Positions 18,558 to 27,934 of a stretch of 64,000 nucleotides of DNA are shown here, in pieces. Under the pieces are notes generated by a model. It worked only from the letters and a program-made list of their open reading frames with translations, had not been told where the DNA came from and searched no databases. Numbering within the stretch: the first letter of the stretch is position 1; every line of letters begins with the position of its first letter. Source of the stretch: Psychrobacillus sp. FSL H8-0483. Its GTDB lineage: Bacteria; Bacillota; Bacilli; Bacillales_A; Planococcaceae. The stretch spans positions 2,649,501 through 2,713,500 of the forward strand of contig NZ_CP152052.1 in NCBI RefSeq assembly GCF_038637725.1. The letters run 5' to 3'. The translations under genes were made by a program, and so were the position numbers.

Positions 18558-19559
18558 CTAGTCTTTTAACTCATCAGTAGAAGGTTTATCTCCTCCAACT
18601 TTACTGATGGAGTCTCTCATACCAGTATCGGCTTTAATATTATTATAATTCATGTAGTCCATTACCCCAATATTTCCTTCGCGAAGTGCTTCTGCCATCG
18701 CTAAAGGAACAGAAGCTTCTGCTTCTACTACTTTCGAGCGCATTTCTACTACTTTCGCTCTCATCTCTTGCTCAGATGCTACAGCCATTGCACGACGTTC
18801 TTCTGCTTTAGCCTGCGCAATTTTCTTATCTGCTTCTGCTTGTTCTGTTTGTAGTTCAGCACCGATGTTTTTACCTATATCAACGTCCGCTATATCAATC
18901 GATAGAATTTCAAATGCAGTACCTGAATCTAATCCTTTTCCTAAAACAGTTTGAGAGATTAAATCCGGGTTTTCTAGCACTCGTTCATGACTCGTACTTG
19001 ACCCAATTGTACTGATAATCCCTTCACCAACACGGGCAACGATCGTTTCTTCTCCTGCACCACCGACTAAACGATCGATGTTCGCTCGAACTGTAATACG
19101 TGCTTTCGCTTTTACTTCAATACCGTTCATTGCAACACCAGCGATAAACGGTGTTTCAATTACTTTCGGGTTAACAGACATTTGTACTGCTTCTAATACA
19201 TCACGCCCTGCTAAATCAATCGCTGCTGCACGTTCAAATGTTAGTTCAATATTAGCACGATGTGCGGCAATTAAAGCATTTACAACGCGGTCTACGTTAC
19301 CACCTGCTAAGTAGTGACTTTCCAGTTGATTGATCGAAACTTGCAATCCAGCTTTATGTGCTTTAATCAAAGGGTTTACGATACGCGATGGAATTACTCG
19401 GCGTAACCTCATCCCTACAAGTGTAAAAATACTAATCTTAACTCCCGCTGCTAATGCGGAAATCCATAGTGCTATCGGGAAAAATGTGAAAAATACCGAT
19501 AACAAAATGAATGCTAAAACAATCACCACTATTAGTCCAATTGTAGTTCCTGTAAACAT
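18558..19559 (-). CDS. floA: Flotillin-like protein FloA
   Basis: Scaffold protein of functional membrane microdomains that influences membrane fluidity, signalling and protein secretion. 333 residues (B. subtilis 331). N-terminal membrane-associated hairpin (about 4-48), an SPFH-like domain (about 60-200), then the Ala/Glu-rich coiled coil (about 225-290, [19 protein letters not shown]) used for oligomerisation. The start overlaps the end of nfeD, the standard nfeD-floA arrangement. Confidence 0.95.
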   Translation of the reverse strand: MFTGTTIGLIVVIVLAFILLSVFFTFFPIALWISALAAGVKISIFTLVGMRLRRVIPSRIVNPLIKAHKAGLQVSINQLESHYLAGGNVDRVVNALIAAHRANIELTFERAAAIDLAGRDVLEAVQMSVNPKVIETPFIAGVAMNGIEVKAKARITVRANIDRLVGGAGEETIVARVGEGIISTIGSSTSHERVLENPDLISQTVLGKGLDSGTAFEILSIDIADVDIGKNIGAELQTEQAEADKKIAQAKAEERRAMAVASEQEMRAKVVEMRSKVVEAEASVPLAMAEALREGNIGVMDYMNYNNIKADTGMRDSISKVGGDKPSTDELKD

Positions 19560-20884
19560 TATGTTGCCTCCCCTTCTGTAGCTTCTCGAACAACAATTCG
19601 AGAGCCTTCTACCTTAATAATTTTAACCAGTTTGTCTTTCCCAATAAAACTTCCATCAGATACTGCATCAATACGCTCATTACCTATACGTATAGTTCCA
19701 GCAGGTCTAAGTGGTGTCATAGTTTCGGCTAATTTGCCGACTAAATCCAATCGATTTTGATTAGATACATACCCTTGTTCTGTTGTAGTTGCATCAGTCA
19801 AAATCACTTTATTCAATGCTTTTAGTCCTTTTCGAAAGAACTTCATCATAATCACCATTCCTAATATAGCAACTGTTAATGCAATTAAAACAGCGATGCT
19901 CATTTGTACAAGATCGCCTCCAGCTAGTATTATACTAAAAATAATAGCTATTACCCCTAATATACCACTAATTCCAAAGGGTAAAAAGAATTCTGCAATT
20001 ATTAAAATTGCTCCGATAATAAAGATAATAATTGTTTCATAACCAGCTAGACCGGCTACTAAATGGCCGAAAAAGAACAGACCAAGTGAGATAAGTCCCA
20101 TGGTCCCTGCCACTCCAAATCCCGGCGAGTATAGCTCTAAAATTAATCCGAGGCTTGCAATGGATAATAAAATGGGCACAATTATGGGATTCGTAACAAA
20201 TCGTGCTAGTGATTCCACAAATGCTTGTTCCGTTTCAACAACCTTCGCACCGGAAAGATTCGTCACTTTTAGCAGTTCCTCAAAAGAACTGACCGTTCCA
20301 TTCGAATACTTCACTTCTAAAGCTTCGGCAGAAGAAAGCGTTAACAATTCACCCTTTGGCGCCCTATACTCAGGAAGATGAACAGTCTCATCGGCCATTG
20401 CCTGTGCGTAAATTGGATCTTTTCCTGTAAGTTCTGCTGCATTGATCATTTTCGCTATCCACGCACTTGTTGCTTTTTTATCCGCAGCATTTCCACTGCT
20501 ATCAATGACAGCAGCTGCCCCAATCGTACCGTTCGGCGACATATATATTTCGTCCGTATGAAGCGCTAAGTATGCACCTGCTGATAATGCTTCGGAGTTA
20601 ATATAAGCGATTTTTCGAATGGAGGTTGAATCTAATAAATTGATGATATCTTCCGCGGAATCTACAAATCCACCTGGTGTATTAATATCAAAGATTATTG
20701 CTTCGGCTCCTGCCTCTTCCGCATCATGTATGGACCTTTTCAAAAAAGCATATAACCCTTTTTCCACTTCTTTATATACGGGAATTTTATAAACTACCGT
20801 AGTTTCTGCAGCAAACGAAGGAATTACTATACTAAATGACAAAAGTAACATACAGATTGAAATAAAATACCGAGACAATTTCAC
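19559..20884 (-). CDS. yqeZ: NfeD-type membrane protein with ClpP-like protease domain (YqeZ)
   Basis: Long-form NfeD (NfeD1b) associated with flotillin microdomains. 441 residues: cleavable or anchor N-terminal helix (1-25), an extracytoplasmic ClpP-class serine protease domain (about 28-220, with [10 protein letters not shown] and the nucleophile motif [10 protein letters not shown] near residue 97), four or five membrane helices (about 235-345) and a C-terminal OB-fold NfeD domain (about 370-435). GTG at 20884 follows GGGAGG at 7 bases. It is the first gene of the operon with floA. Confidence 0.92.
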   Translation of the reverse strand: MKLSRYFISICMLLLSFSIVIPSFAAETTVVYKIPVYKEVEKGLYAFLKRSIHDAEEAGAEAIIFDINTPGGFVDSAEDIINLLDSTSIRKIAYINSEALSAGAYLALHTDEIYMSPNGTIGAAAVIDSSGNAADKKATSAWIAKMINAAELTGKDPIYAQAMADETVHLPEYRAPKGELLTLSSAEALEVKYSNGTVSSFEELLKVTNLSGAKVVETEQAFVESLARFVTNPIIVPILLSIASLGLILELYSPGFGVAGTMGLISLGLFFFGHLVAGLAGYETIIIFIIGAILIIAEFFLPFGISGILGVIAIIFSIILAGGDLVQMSIAVLIALTVAILGMVIMMKFFRKGLKALNKVILTDATTTEQGYVSNQNRLDLVGKLAETMTPLRPAGTIRIGNERIDAVSDGSFIGKDKLVKIIKVEGSRIVVREATEGEAT

Positions 20885-20970
20885 ATATAAACCTCCCTTC
20901 TTCTATATGTATAGTACTCTTTACGGAATAGAACGAATAAAGTTTCATTTAAAATAAAATTATTTACAAA

Positions 20971-21201
20971 TGAATCAATTTCATAATTCCAATTTACATA
21001 AAAAACACGAGCAATACTAAAGGGAACTAAATATATATTTTAAGCGAAATAAAGTATAGTTGATTCCCGCTCGCTATAGGCGGACGCTTTCCGCGGGGTA
21101 AGCGATAAGCCATCAGCGCCGCCACACGTCGTTTGTGATGGCTTATCTGTCTTACTCATCCCGCTGGTGTCGCCGCCTGCCTCTTCAATCAAAGAAGTGA
21201 T
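20971..21201 (+). repeat. Palindromic intergenic repeat R1, copy 1 (core type A)
   Basis: A 231-base element closely matching 36213-36442 in the same orientation. An AT-rich lead (TGAATCAATTTCATAATTCC) precedes a GC-rich imperfect palindrome (about 21059-21192) with arms GGCGGACGCTTTCCGCGGG and CCCGCTGG-GTCGCCGCC and an inner stem GATAAGCCATC/GATGGCTTATC. No coding potential. It fills most of the gap between the SH3 protein gene and yqeZ; the rest of 20885-21254 shows nothing else. Confidence 0.85.
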
Positions 21202-21254
21202 AAATCTTCGTATTTTAATGACAAAGTACTATTTATGAAGTTAACTCAAATATA

Positions 21255-22706
21255 TTAAATACCATCATCAAATGGTTGACCAACAAGATAGCCAGTTGCT
21301 TTTCCCTTTACCAGTTTCAAATTTACAATTTCTTGATAGTTTCTGATATATTCAACAGAATTATCTACTCCAACCGGCCCTGGATTAATAAAATACACAC
21401 CGATCCCACCGTTATGAACACTAAAACGATTAGCCATGACTATACCATACTTAGGGTTAGTATGATTTCGAACTGAAAACATGTGGAAGGCTGCTTGAAT
21501 ATCGGATGAATTATACCCTTCTTCGTTTTCAAAATACTCGTACATAAAAGTAATTGTATTAGTATTCTTAGCTATTCCTACATGTAAATTATCGTAATGA
21601 AAAACTTCATACAAATAGTAATTATCCTGTTCCATTTTATCAATCGATTTTGGCTCTCCCATTTTCTCCATAAGTGACTCGAGTGTATCTCCGTTTCTAA
21701 TACCATATTGGTAGCCTGTTTTTGTCGTTTCAAATGTAGAATAATACGCGGCTTCATCCAACTCAGTCGAATCATTTGCTAAAGTGGAAAGGTTTACTTT
21801 CTGTGTATACGCGATTTGCCCTTTATACTCCACAATGGCAACTTCATATCTCGGTGCATCTTTTGGCAATAGAATTGTTATTTGTTCGTCTGGACTTAAT
21901 CTACCGATTACAGATTTTTTTTCATATTGCCTGATTGGTTTAGAAAATACAGATAAATCATATAAGTCCAAGCTACTACCTTTATACATTCTATTCACCT
22001 TTGCAGAGACTTTATCAAAGTCATACAACTTTAAGCTAGAAGTAGGCACAAATGCTGGAGTACCATTTAAATCAATACGACTAACCCCATTATTAGAAGC
22101 GTAGACATATACGGAAACTTTTTCAGACAAAGTATCAATTACCGCTGAAGAACGACTCGAATATTTAGTTGCGGCTACTTCTTTTTGCACAATGCCAAAT
22201 TTCGGTTTTAAAGTGGTTGTTTTCACAAATGTTAAGTATTTTTCGCTTACATAAGCTGTTTGATTGTTAAATACAATTTTAGCCCAGCCTTTTGATGTAC
22301 TATAAACGGAAACAGTCATTCCTTTTTTTAAGGACCCTAATTTTTTGGAAGTTACAGAGGATTTTGCTCGAACGTTTAATGAGGCAATATTTACTGTTGC
22401 CTGTTTTGTTATAGATGTTTCATTTAGTTCCTGAAGAATTAAATGCTTCGTCAAAACATACCCAACTGAATTATTATATTCAATTTTTGTCCAAGTTTTC
22501 GAACTACTATACAATGTAAGGATATCACCTTTAACGACTGTTCCAAGCTTTTTAGAGGTTAAATCAGCTTTCTCGCGGACATATCCAAAACTTGTATTCA
22601 CTGTTGCAGATTGAGTAGTGGCTGCTTGCGCTATTTCTGGTAACACACTGATTAGTAAACTAGTGACTAAAAATACAATGCAACATATTCGAATAAACTG
22701 TTTCAA
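21255..22706 (-). CDS. Secreted protein with tandem bacterial SH3 domains
   Basis: 483 residues with a signal peptide (1-28, cleavage after AQA). Two clear bacterial SH3 (SH3b) domains follow (about 33-93 and 102-160, each with a VRxKADLTSKKLGTVVKGD or LNVRAKSS type pattern and a terminal GYVLTKHL or AYVSEKYL), and a third, poorer one (about 165-225). The C-terminal 150 residues form an unrecognised domain (GDTLESLMEKMGEP, then NNGGIG-like loop), resembling the region preceding CAP domains but without a CAP signature. Such proteins usually bind cell wall. TTG at 22706 follows AAGGGGAG. It stands where yqeY is expected, between rpsU and yqeZ; no partner gene is visible. Confidence 0.82.
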   Translation of the reverse strand: MKQFIRICCIVFLVTSLLISVLPEIAQAATTQSATVNTSFGYVREKADLTSKKLGTVVKGDILTLYSSSKTWTKIEYNNSVGYVLTKHLILQELNETSITKQATVNIASLNVRAKSSVTSKKLGSLKKGMTVSVYSTSKGWAKIVFNNQTAYVSEKYLTFVKTTTLKPKFGIVQKEVAATKYSSRSSAVIDTLSEKVSVYVYASNNGVSRIDLNGTPAFVPTSSLKLYDFDKVSAKVNRMYKGSSLDLYDLSVFSKPIRQYEKKSVIGRLSPDEQITILLPKDAPRYEVAIVEYKGQIAYTQKVNLSTLANDSTELDEAAYYSTFETTKTGYQYGIRNGDTLESLMEKMGEPKSIDKMEQDNYYLYEVFHYDNLHVGIAKNTNTITFMYEYFENEEGYNSSDIQAAFHMFSVRNHTNPKYGIVMANRFSVHNGGIGVYFINPGPVGVDNSVEYIRNYQEIVNLKLVKGKATGYLVGQPFDDGI

Positions 22707-22972
22707 CTTATTCTCCCCTTTAGCGAAATTTAATAATTCTCCCCCATCATTATATCACTGAAATTTCAATATCATCCTATATATTCCAACACTCAATTAC
22801 CAATGTTTGTTCTGTAATCAATAGTGTTAATTAACCAAATGTATCCATTAAATTGCTGATCACACACTAGGCACTCAATGTATAGCTACTTTTGGAGTGC
22901 TTGGAACTGAACGAGTTATACATCATTACCTGGATTTCTTGATGCGAAAGGATGCGATAAAATCGCATCCCT

Positions 22973-23468
22973 TCATAATCGTAAGGTAATCGTTGCTCCG
23001 TCACTCTCCATATCTACTTGTAATAGTAGTGCCAAAGCTTTTGGAAATGAAAGAATAGCCCTGCAAAAATAAGCAAGGAATGCATGATAGAAAGAAATAG
23101 AGTGCCCGAAATTGCATCTTCGGGCACTTCCACTATGAATAGAAATATAGCTATTCATTCCTTTTCCAAATCCATTTCGGTTTTCTTTTGAGCGTTGTAG
23201 GTACGTAACGGAGGCCTGCACGATGCAGGTCACACAGTCATTGCGAAATGTTCTTTTATTTTGCGACGAGCTTTGCGCAGGAGCACCACGATGTCGCGTA
23301 CTTAGACTGTGCTCCTTTAAATATCCACAACAGGATGATAGAAAATAGTGTAGCAGGAAGTAATGATGTAGTGATCATTTCGTCCAAAGCGAACCAAAAA
23401 CGTACAAATGCAAAATGGGATCCTCTCGCATTTCTTCTGAAATTTTAATGTGATAATCAACAGCCGTG
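22973..23468 (+). repeat. Dispersed intergenic repeat R4, long copy with internal hairpins
   Basis: Both ends match the short copy at 10264-10418; the roughly 350-base centre is unique in this window. The centre contains a perfect 10-bp stem (AGTGCCCGAA/TTCGGGCACT, 23100-23127), CCTGCA/TGCAGG near 23215-23229 and AGGAGCAC/GTGCTCCT spanning 23279-23317. Open frames here (about 60-86 codons on either strand) lack ribosome binding sites and look fortuitous. The flanking 22707-22972 holds only a weak hairpin near 22868-22905 and another (GATGCGAT/ATCGCATC) at 22952-22970. No yqeY gene is present. Confidence 0.65.
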
Positions 23469-23542
23469 TTCTGCTAAAAAAATAAGCATATGTATTAAAC
23501 TCTTTTGTTATGATATATAAATATTCCTATGAATAAATTAGC

Positions 23543-23581
23543 AAAAAAAATAAACCGAGAAAATAAATTTTCTCGGTTTAG
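23543..23581 (-). terminator. Terminator of rpsU
   Basis: AAACCGAGAAAAT pairs with ATTTTCTCGGTTT; eight T residues follow on the minus strand. Confidence 0.9.
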
Positions 23582-23641
23582 ATAATTGTAAATGTTAATC
23601 ATACAGTACGTGTTTTGAACGTAGGGATGGTTGGGATTAAA

Positions 23642-23815
23642 TTACCACTTACGTTTACGTGCAGCTTCTGATTTCTTTTTACGTTTCACGCTTGGTTTTT
23701 CATAAAACTCGCGCTTTCTTACCTCTTGAATTGTACCACTTTTAGATACAGTACGTTTGAAGCGGCGAAGAGCATCTTCAAGCGATTCGTTTTTACGAAC
23801 GACAGTTTTTGACAT
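23642..23815 (-). CDS. rpsU: 30S ribosomal protein S21
   Basis: Small basic protein of the 30S subunit near the anti-Shine-Dalgarno. 57 residues ([20 protein letters not shown] at the start, basic tail [14 protein letters not shown]). The start at 23815 follows GGAGGG at 8 bases; an upstream in-frame ATG lies before that site and is rejected. Monocistronic with a strong terminator; yqeY, the usual downstream partner, is missing. Confidence 0.96.
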   Translation of the reverse strand: MSKTVVRKNESLEDALRRFKRTVSKSGTIQEVRKREFYEKPSVKRKKKSEAARKRKW

Positions 23816-23923
23816 CTCTTTTTCCCTCCCTCCGAACACACGTCAAGCACATAACCTAGTGTTATGTACTAAAAAATTATACCGTATACTTTAGACTTGG
23901 TCAATACTTTGAATTAAATTTAA

Positions 23924-24086
23924 CTTGATTCAGTAAAAAGTTTAAAATTCCTACTCCTGCGCAAGCTCGTCGTAATTAAAAACTACTGAATCAAGCTAAG
24001 CATCCGGCGGATGTCACAGATTTTGAAAGGAGTTAATTGAGCAAGCTCAATTCAAAATCAGGACGGAATTACGCCGAGCCGTAATT
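23924..24086. repeat. Structured intergenic element R5 (three successive hairpins)
   Basis: Three hairpins follow one another: CTTGATTCAGTA (23924-23935) with TACTGAATCAAG (23984-23995); GATTTTGAA plus AATTGAGC with GCTCAATTCAAAATC (about 24019-24060); and AATTACG with CGTAATT (24067-24086), whose end touches the deoC stop. A small palindrome CATCCGGCGGATG sits at 24001-24013. I recall similar sequence as a dispersed repeat in Lysinibacillus relatives, from memory only. It may double as the deoC terminator. It occupies most of the 270 bases between rpsU and deoC. Confidence 0.65.
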
Positions 24087-24757
24087 TAATAACTAGATTT
24101 ACTTTCCAAGCCTTGTACAATTTCTACACCAGAACTTGCACCTATTCTTGTAGCTCCTGCATCTACCATTGCTTGTAGATCTTCCAGATTCCGAACTCCC
24201 CCAGATGCTTTAACTCCTAGGTCAGGTCCAACTGTTTCGCGCATTAACTTCACTGCGCTAACTGTAGCACCTCCTGTAGAGAATCCTGTAGAAGTTTTAA
24301 CAAAGTCTGCACCTGCAGTTTTTGATAGTTCACTTGCTTTCGCAATTTGTTCATCTGTCAATAAGCAAGTTTCTAAAATAACTTTCACAATCGCTTTTCC
24401 TTTTGCAGCTTCAACTACAGCTTCGATATCTCTTTGTACAAAGTTATAATCTTGATCTTTTAAAGCTCCAACGTTTATAACCATATCAATTTCATCCGCA
24501 CCATTTTCAATAGCATCTGTTGTTTCAAATGCTTTTACAGCAGTTGTGCTTGCTCCAAGTGGGAAACCAATCACCGTACATACTTTTACTGGTGAATCTT
24601 GTAATAAAGTCGAACTAAGCTTTACCCAAGTTGGATTTACACATACAGAAGCAAATATATTTGTTTTAGCTTCTTCACAAAGTTTTTCAATTTGTTTTTT
24701 AGTCGCGTCTTGTTTTAGTAATGTATGATCGATTAATGCAGCAATATTTTGAGTCAT
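24086..24757 (-). CDS. deoC: Deoxyribose-phosphate aldolase
   Basis: Class I aldolase splitting 2-deoxyribose-5-phosphate into glyceraldehyde-3-phosphate and acetaldehyde in deoxynucleoside catabolism. 223 residues, normal length. Visible: [11 protein letters not shown] near the N terminus, [12 protein letters not shown] around 90, the Schiff-base lysine in [13 protein letters not shown] (about 150-163) and [12 protein letters not shown] near 181. The ATG at 24757 follows a GAGAGGG-like site. It is not linked to other deo genes here, standing alone between mtaB and rpsU. Confidence 0.95.
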   Translation of the reverse strand: MTQNIAALIDHTLLKQDATKKQIEKLCEEAKTNIFASVCVNPTWVKLSSTLLQDSPVKVCTVIGFPLGASTTAVKAFETTDAIENGADEIDMVINVGALKDQDYNFVQRDIEAVVEAAKGKAIVKVILETCLLTDEQIAKASELSKTAGADFVKTSTGFSTGGATVSAVKLMRETVGPDLGVKASGGVRNLEDLQAMVDAGATRIGASSGVEIVQGLESKSSY

Positions 24758-24807
24758 TAAATTTTCCCCTCTCGAGTTGTACGTACCTCTCCATCATAAT
24801 AGAGAAT

Positions 24808-24843
24808 TAAAAAAAAAGCCAGTGAGATTATTCTCACTGACTC
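24808..24843 (-). terminator. Terminator of the hrcA heat-shock operon
   Basis: CAGTGAGA and TCTCACTG make a stem followed by nine T residues on the minus strand, 25 bases after the mtaB stop. Confidence 0.9.
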
Positions 24844-24867
24844 TAACATCCATCGGAGGCTTATTGG

Positions 24868-26208
24868 TTAAACTAATTCTTCTATCTGATCTAGTACACG
24901 GACAAATTGACCTTCATTAAATGGATAACCAGCTTTTGTGATTTTCACACGGACTAGCTTCCCAATTAATTCATCTGTGCCAGGAATAACAACCTTCAAA
25001 TAATTATCCGTGTATCCTTCAACTAAATTAGCTTGGCCATCTAAGTTATGTTTTTCTTCTGGGATAATCTCTAGGACTTCGTCTTCGAATCTGGAAGCAT
25101 ATTCTGCTGCTAGTTGGTCATTCAACGTAATTAAACGGTGAACACGTTCATTTTTCACATCTTCGTCTACTTGGTCATCCATTCTTGCGGCAGGTGTACC
25201 TGTACGCTTAGAATATGGAAAAACATGAAGCTCAGAGAACTTTTGATCACGAATAAAACTAAACGTTTCCATAAATTCTTCTTCTGTTTCTCCTGGGAAG
25301 CCAACAATCACGTCAGATGTAATAGCTAAATCAGGAAGAGCTTCTCTTAAGCGATCTAATCGATTTGCAAAAAACTCCATTGTATATTTTCTGCGCATTC
25401 TTTTTAATACCGTATCTGAACCAGATTGTATGGGAATATGCAAATGCCTAACAACAATTTTCGATTCACTTAATACATCAATTACTTCATCTGATAATTG
25501 ACTTGCTTCAATCGAACTAATGCGAAGTCGCTTTAATCCCTTTACATTTGCTTCGATATCTCTTAAAAGCTGTGCTAAATTATAATCTTTTAAATCTTCT
25601 CCGTATCCACCTGTATGAATACCAGTCAAAACAATTTCTAAATATCCAGCGTCCACCAATTGTTGTGCTTGTCGAACAACTTCTTCTGGATCTCGAGAAC
25701 GCATTAGTCCACGAGCCCAAGGAATAATACAAAATGTACAGAAATTATTACAACCTTCCTGAATCTTTAATGATGCACGAGTGCGATCCGTAAAGGCAGG
25801 AACATCTAACTCCTCATATACACGATTCTTCATAATATTGCCTACAGCATTAATTGGTTTACGCTCGGTTTTGTACTGCTCAATATACTCCAGCATTTTT
25901 GTGCGTTCTTGTGTACCTACAACAATATCTACTCCTGGAATCGCCATAATTTCAGCAGGAGAAGTTTGTGCATAGCAACCAGTTACACAAATAACTGCAT
26001 CTGGATTTTGGCGAATAGCACGACGAATTACTTGTCTACTCTTTTTATCACCAGTATTAGTTACGGTACATGTATTGATGACATAAACATCTGATTGTTT
26101 TTCGAACTCTGTACGGTCATAACCATTTTCTTTAAATAATTGCCATATAGCTTCTGTTTCATAATGATTAACTTTACAGCCTAATGTATGGAATGCAACG
26201 GATGACAA
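24868..26208 (-). CDS. mtaB: tRNA (N6-threonylcarbamoyladenosine(37)-C2)-methylthiotransferase MtaB
   Basis: Radical-SAM enzyme converting t6A37 to ms2t6A37 in ANN-decoding tRNAs. 446 residues: N-terminal UPF0004 domain with auxiliary cluster cysteines C11, C47 and C78, radical SAM core with C153-x3-C157-x2-C160, and a C-terminal TRAM domain (about 375-440). The start is TTG at 26208 behind GAGGTG/AAGGA. Last gene of the hrcA operon, 15 bases after rsmE, followed by a strong terminator. Confidence 0.95.
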   Translation of the reverse strand: MSSVAFHTLGCKVNHYETEAIWQLFKENGYDRTEFEKQSDVYVINTCTVTNTGDKKSRQVIRRAIRQNPDAVICVTGCYAQTSPAEIMAIPGVDIVVGTQERTKMLEYIEQYKTERKPINAVGNIMKNRVYEELDVPAFTDRTRASLKIQEGCNNFCTFCIIPWARGLMRSRDPEEVVRQAQQLVDAGYLEIVLTGIHTGGYGEDLKDYNLAQLLRDIEANVKGLKRLRISSIEASQLSDEVIDVLSESKIVVRHLHIPIQSGSDTVLKRMRRKYTMEFFANRLDRLREALPDLAITSDVIVGFPGETEEEFMETFSFIRDQKFSELHVFPYSKRTGTPAARMDDQVDEDVKNERVHRLITLNDQLAAEYASRFEDEVLEIIPEEKHNLDGQANLVEGYTDNYLKVVIPGTDELIGKLVRVKITKAGYPFNEGQFVRVLDQIEELV

Positions 26209-26223
26209 GTCCTTACACCTCTT

Positions 26224-26964
26224 TCATTCATATTCATAGGAAATTGCAGCTAGCGCATATAACGGAGCGGTTTCTGTTCGTAAAATCCTTGGTCCAAGAG
26301 CGATTGGTTGAAAATCATTTTCTAGTAAATGTTTTACTTCCTGACGATCGAGTCCGCCTTCTGGGCCAAAAACGATCAGTATCGACTGTTTATCATATAC
26401 TTTTTTCAATTGGTCCGCAAATTTTTGTCGGTCTTCTAGCTTCGCATCTTCTTCATCCGCAACAAATCTCACATCGTATGCTTTAGAAATTTCCAAAAGC
26501 TCTTTTAAAGAGATTGGATTATGTATATGTGGGATAAATGAGCGGTGAGATTGTTCTGCCGCTTCTTTAGCAATCTTTTGTAAGCGCGCAATTTTTTTCT
26601 CATTTTTTTGTTTATCCCATTTCACAATAGAGCGTTTAGCTTCAAACGGATAAAGCGTATGCATACCTAATTCGGTTGCTTTTTGCGTGATCAATTCTAA
26701 TTTATCACCTTTTGGAAGACCACAGACGAGAGAAACTTTAATAGGCATTTCATTGGATTGCCCATGCATTTCAACCACTTGTAGAAGGACAGATTTAGAA
26801 GTACCTTCCACAATCGTCATCGTATACGTCTTACTATCTGCCACTACATATACTTGATCTCCAGGAGACATGCGCATCACCTGAATCATATGATGCGCGT
26901 CATCACCTGAAATTGTCACTGTATTATTTTCTTGGATTGTTTCATTCGTAAAATAACGTTGCAT
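26224..26964 (-). CDS. rsmE: 16S rRNA (uracil(1498)-N(3))-methyltransferase RsmE
   Basis: SPOUT-class methyltransferase modifying U1498 of 16S rRNA in the decoding region. 246 residues with an N-terminal PUA-like domain (MQRYFTNETI to about 75) and a C-terminal knotted SPOUT domain with the SAM-binding FGPEGGLDRQEV motif near 195 and LGPRILRTETA near 220. It lies 11 bases after prmA in the heat-shock operon. Confidence 0.95.
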   Translation of the reverse strand: MQRYFTNETIQENNTVTISGDDAHHMIQVMRMSPGDQVYVVADSKTYTMTIVEGTSKSVLLQVVEMHGQSNEMPIKVSLVCGLPKGDKLELITQKATELGMHTLYPFEAKRSIVKWDKQKNEKKIARLQKIAKEAAEQSHRSFIPHIHNPISLKELLEISKAYDVRFVADEEDAKLEDRQKFADQLKKVYDKQSILIVFGPEGGLDRQEVKHLLENDFQPIALGPRILRTETAPLYALAAISYEYE

Positions 26965-26975
26965 GACAATCTCCT

Positions 26976-27920
26976 TTATTGAACAGGCTTCTTAGAAATG
27001 ATTGTTACCCAGTCTTCCATCATCATCACTTCTTCTATTTCGAAGCCAGATTCCTGCAAGGAATTGCGAACATCCTCTTTTTTCGTTGCAATAATGCCGG
27101 ATGTGATGAATAATCCACCTTTTTTAACAATCGAAAATGCATCGTCTGTAAAAGTCATAATAATTTCTGCTAAAATATTAGCCACTACAATGTCTGCTTG
27201 TTCTTTCACATTATCTAGTAGATTACCATGAGTTACCTGCACTAAGTGTTCTACCTTATTTAGCTGAATATTTTCTTTTGCAGATTTAACAGCTACTTCA
27301 TCTAAGTCAAGTGCATGGATAGCAGTAGCGCCTAGTTTAGCTGCTCCAATTGAAAGTACCCCAGAACCAGTGCCTACATCAATCACGCTTGAGTTAGGCT
27401 GTACTGTTTTTTCAAGTGCTTGTAAACACATAACAGTTGTTGGGTGAGTACCTGTACCAAAAGCCATCCCTGGATCTAATTCGATAATCAATTCATCTGA
27501 ATTGACACGCTCATAGTCTTCCCATGTTGGAACAATTGTAAAACGGTTCGATATTTTCACAGGATGATAATACTTTTTCCATGCAGTTGCCCAATCTTCT
27601 TCATCTACTTCTTGTATAGTAAGAATATTATGTCCAAGGTCGATATTAAAGTTTAGTAAGTTGTTAATCGCAAGTTTGATCTCTTCCACTGTTTCTAATA
27701 AAAAACTTGTTTTGGCTAAGTAAGCTTTTATTCGAACTCCATCTACTGGAAAATCATCTGGATTTAAGCTGTAGATTTCTCCAAAAACATCTTCTCGTTC
27801 TCTCACTAACTCTTCTGAATCCTCAATAACTACTCCACTTGCACCAGCTTCATGCAAAATATTACTAATTGCCTCCACTGCTTCATTCGTAGTATGAATG
27901 GATAGTTCAGACCATTTCAC
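26976..27920 (-). CDS. prmA: Ribosomal protein L11 methyltransferase PrmA
   Basis: SAM-dependent enzyme that methylates lysines and the N terminus of ribosomal protein L11. About 314 residues. SAM motif [21 protein letters not shown] near 178 and the NPPF-like [10 protein letters not shown] near 245. I place the start at GTG 27920 ([11 protein letters not shown], as in B. subtilis), 9 bases after AAAGGAG; the TTG at 27929 abuts that site. Lies between dnaJ and rsmE in the hrcA operon. Confidence 0.93.
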   Translation of the reverse strand: MKWSELSIHTTNEAVEAISNILHEAGASGVVIEDSEELVREREDVFGEIYSLNPDDFPVDGVRIKAYLAKTSFLLETVEEIKLAINNLLNFNIDLGHNILTIQEVDEEDWATAWKKYYHPVKISNRFTIVPTWEDYERVNSDELIIELDPGMAFGTGTHPTTVMCLQALEKTVQPNSSVIDVGTGSGVLSIGAAKLGATAIHALDLDEVAVKSAKENIQLNKVEHLVQVTHGNLLDNVKEQADIVVANILAEIIMTFTDDAFSIVKKGGLFITSGIIATKKEDVRNSLQESGFEIEEVMMMEDWVTIISKKPVQ

Positions 27921-27934
27921 TTGCGCCAACTCCT

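Noticed and set aside
22973-23448. Two open frames of 86 and 66 codons (minus and plus) between the SH3 protein gene and rpsU
   Set aside because: They lack ribosome binding sites, lie within repeat R4 (whose short copy does not keep the frames) and have no recognisable domain.
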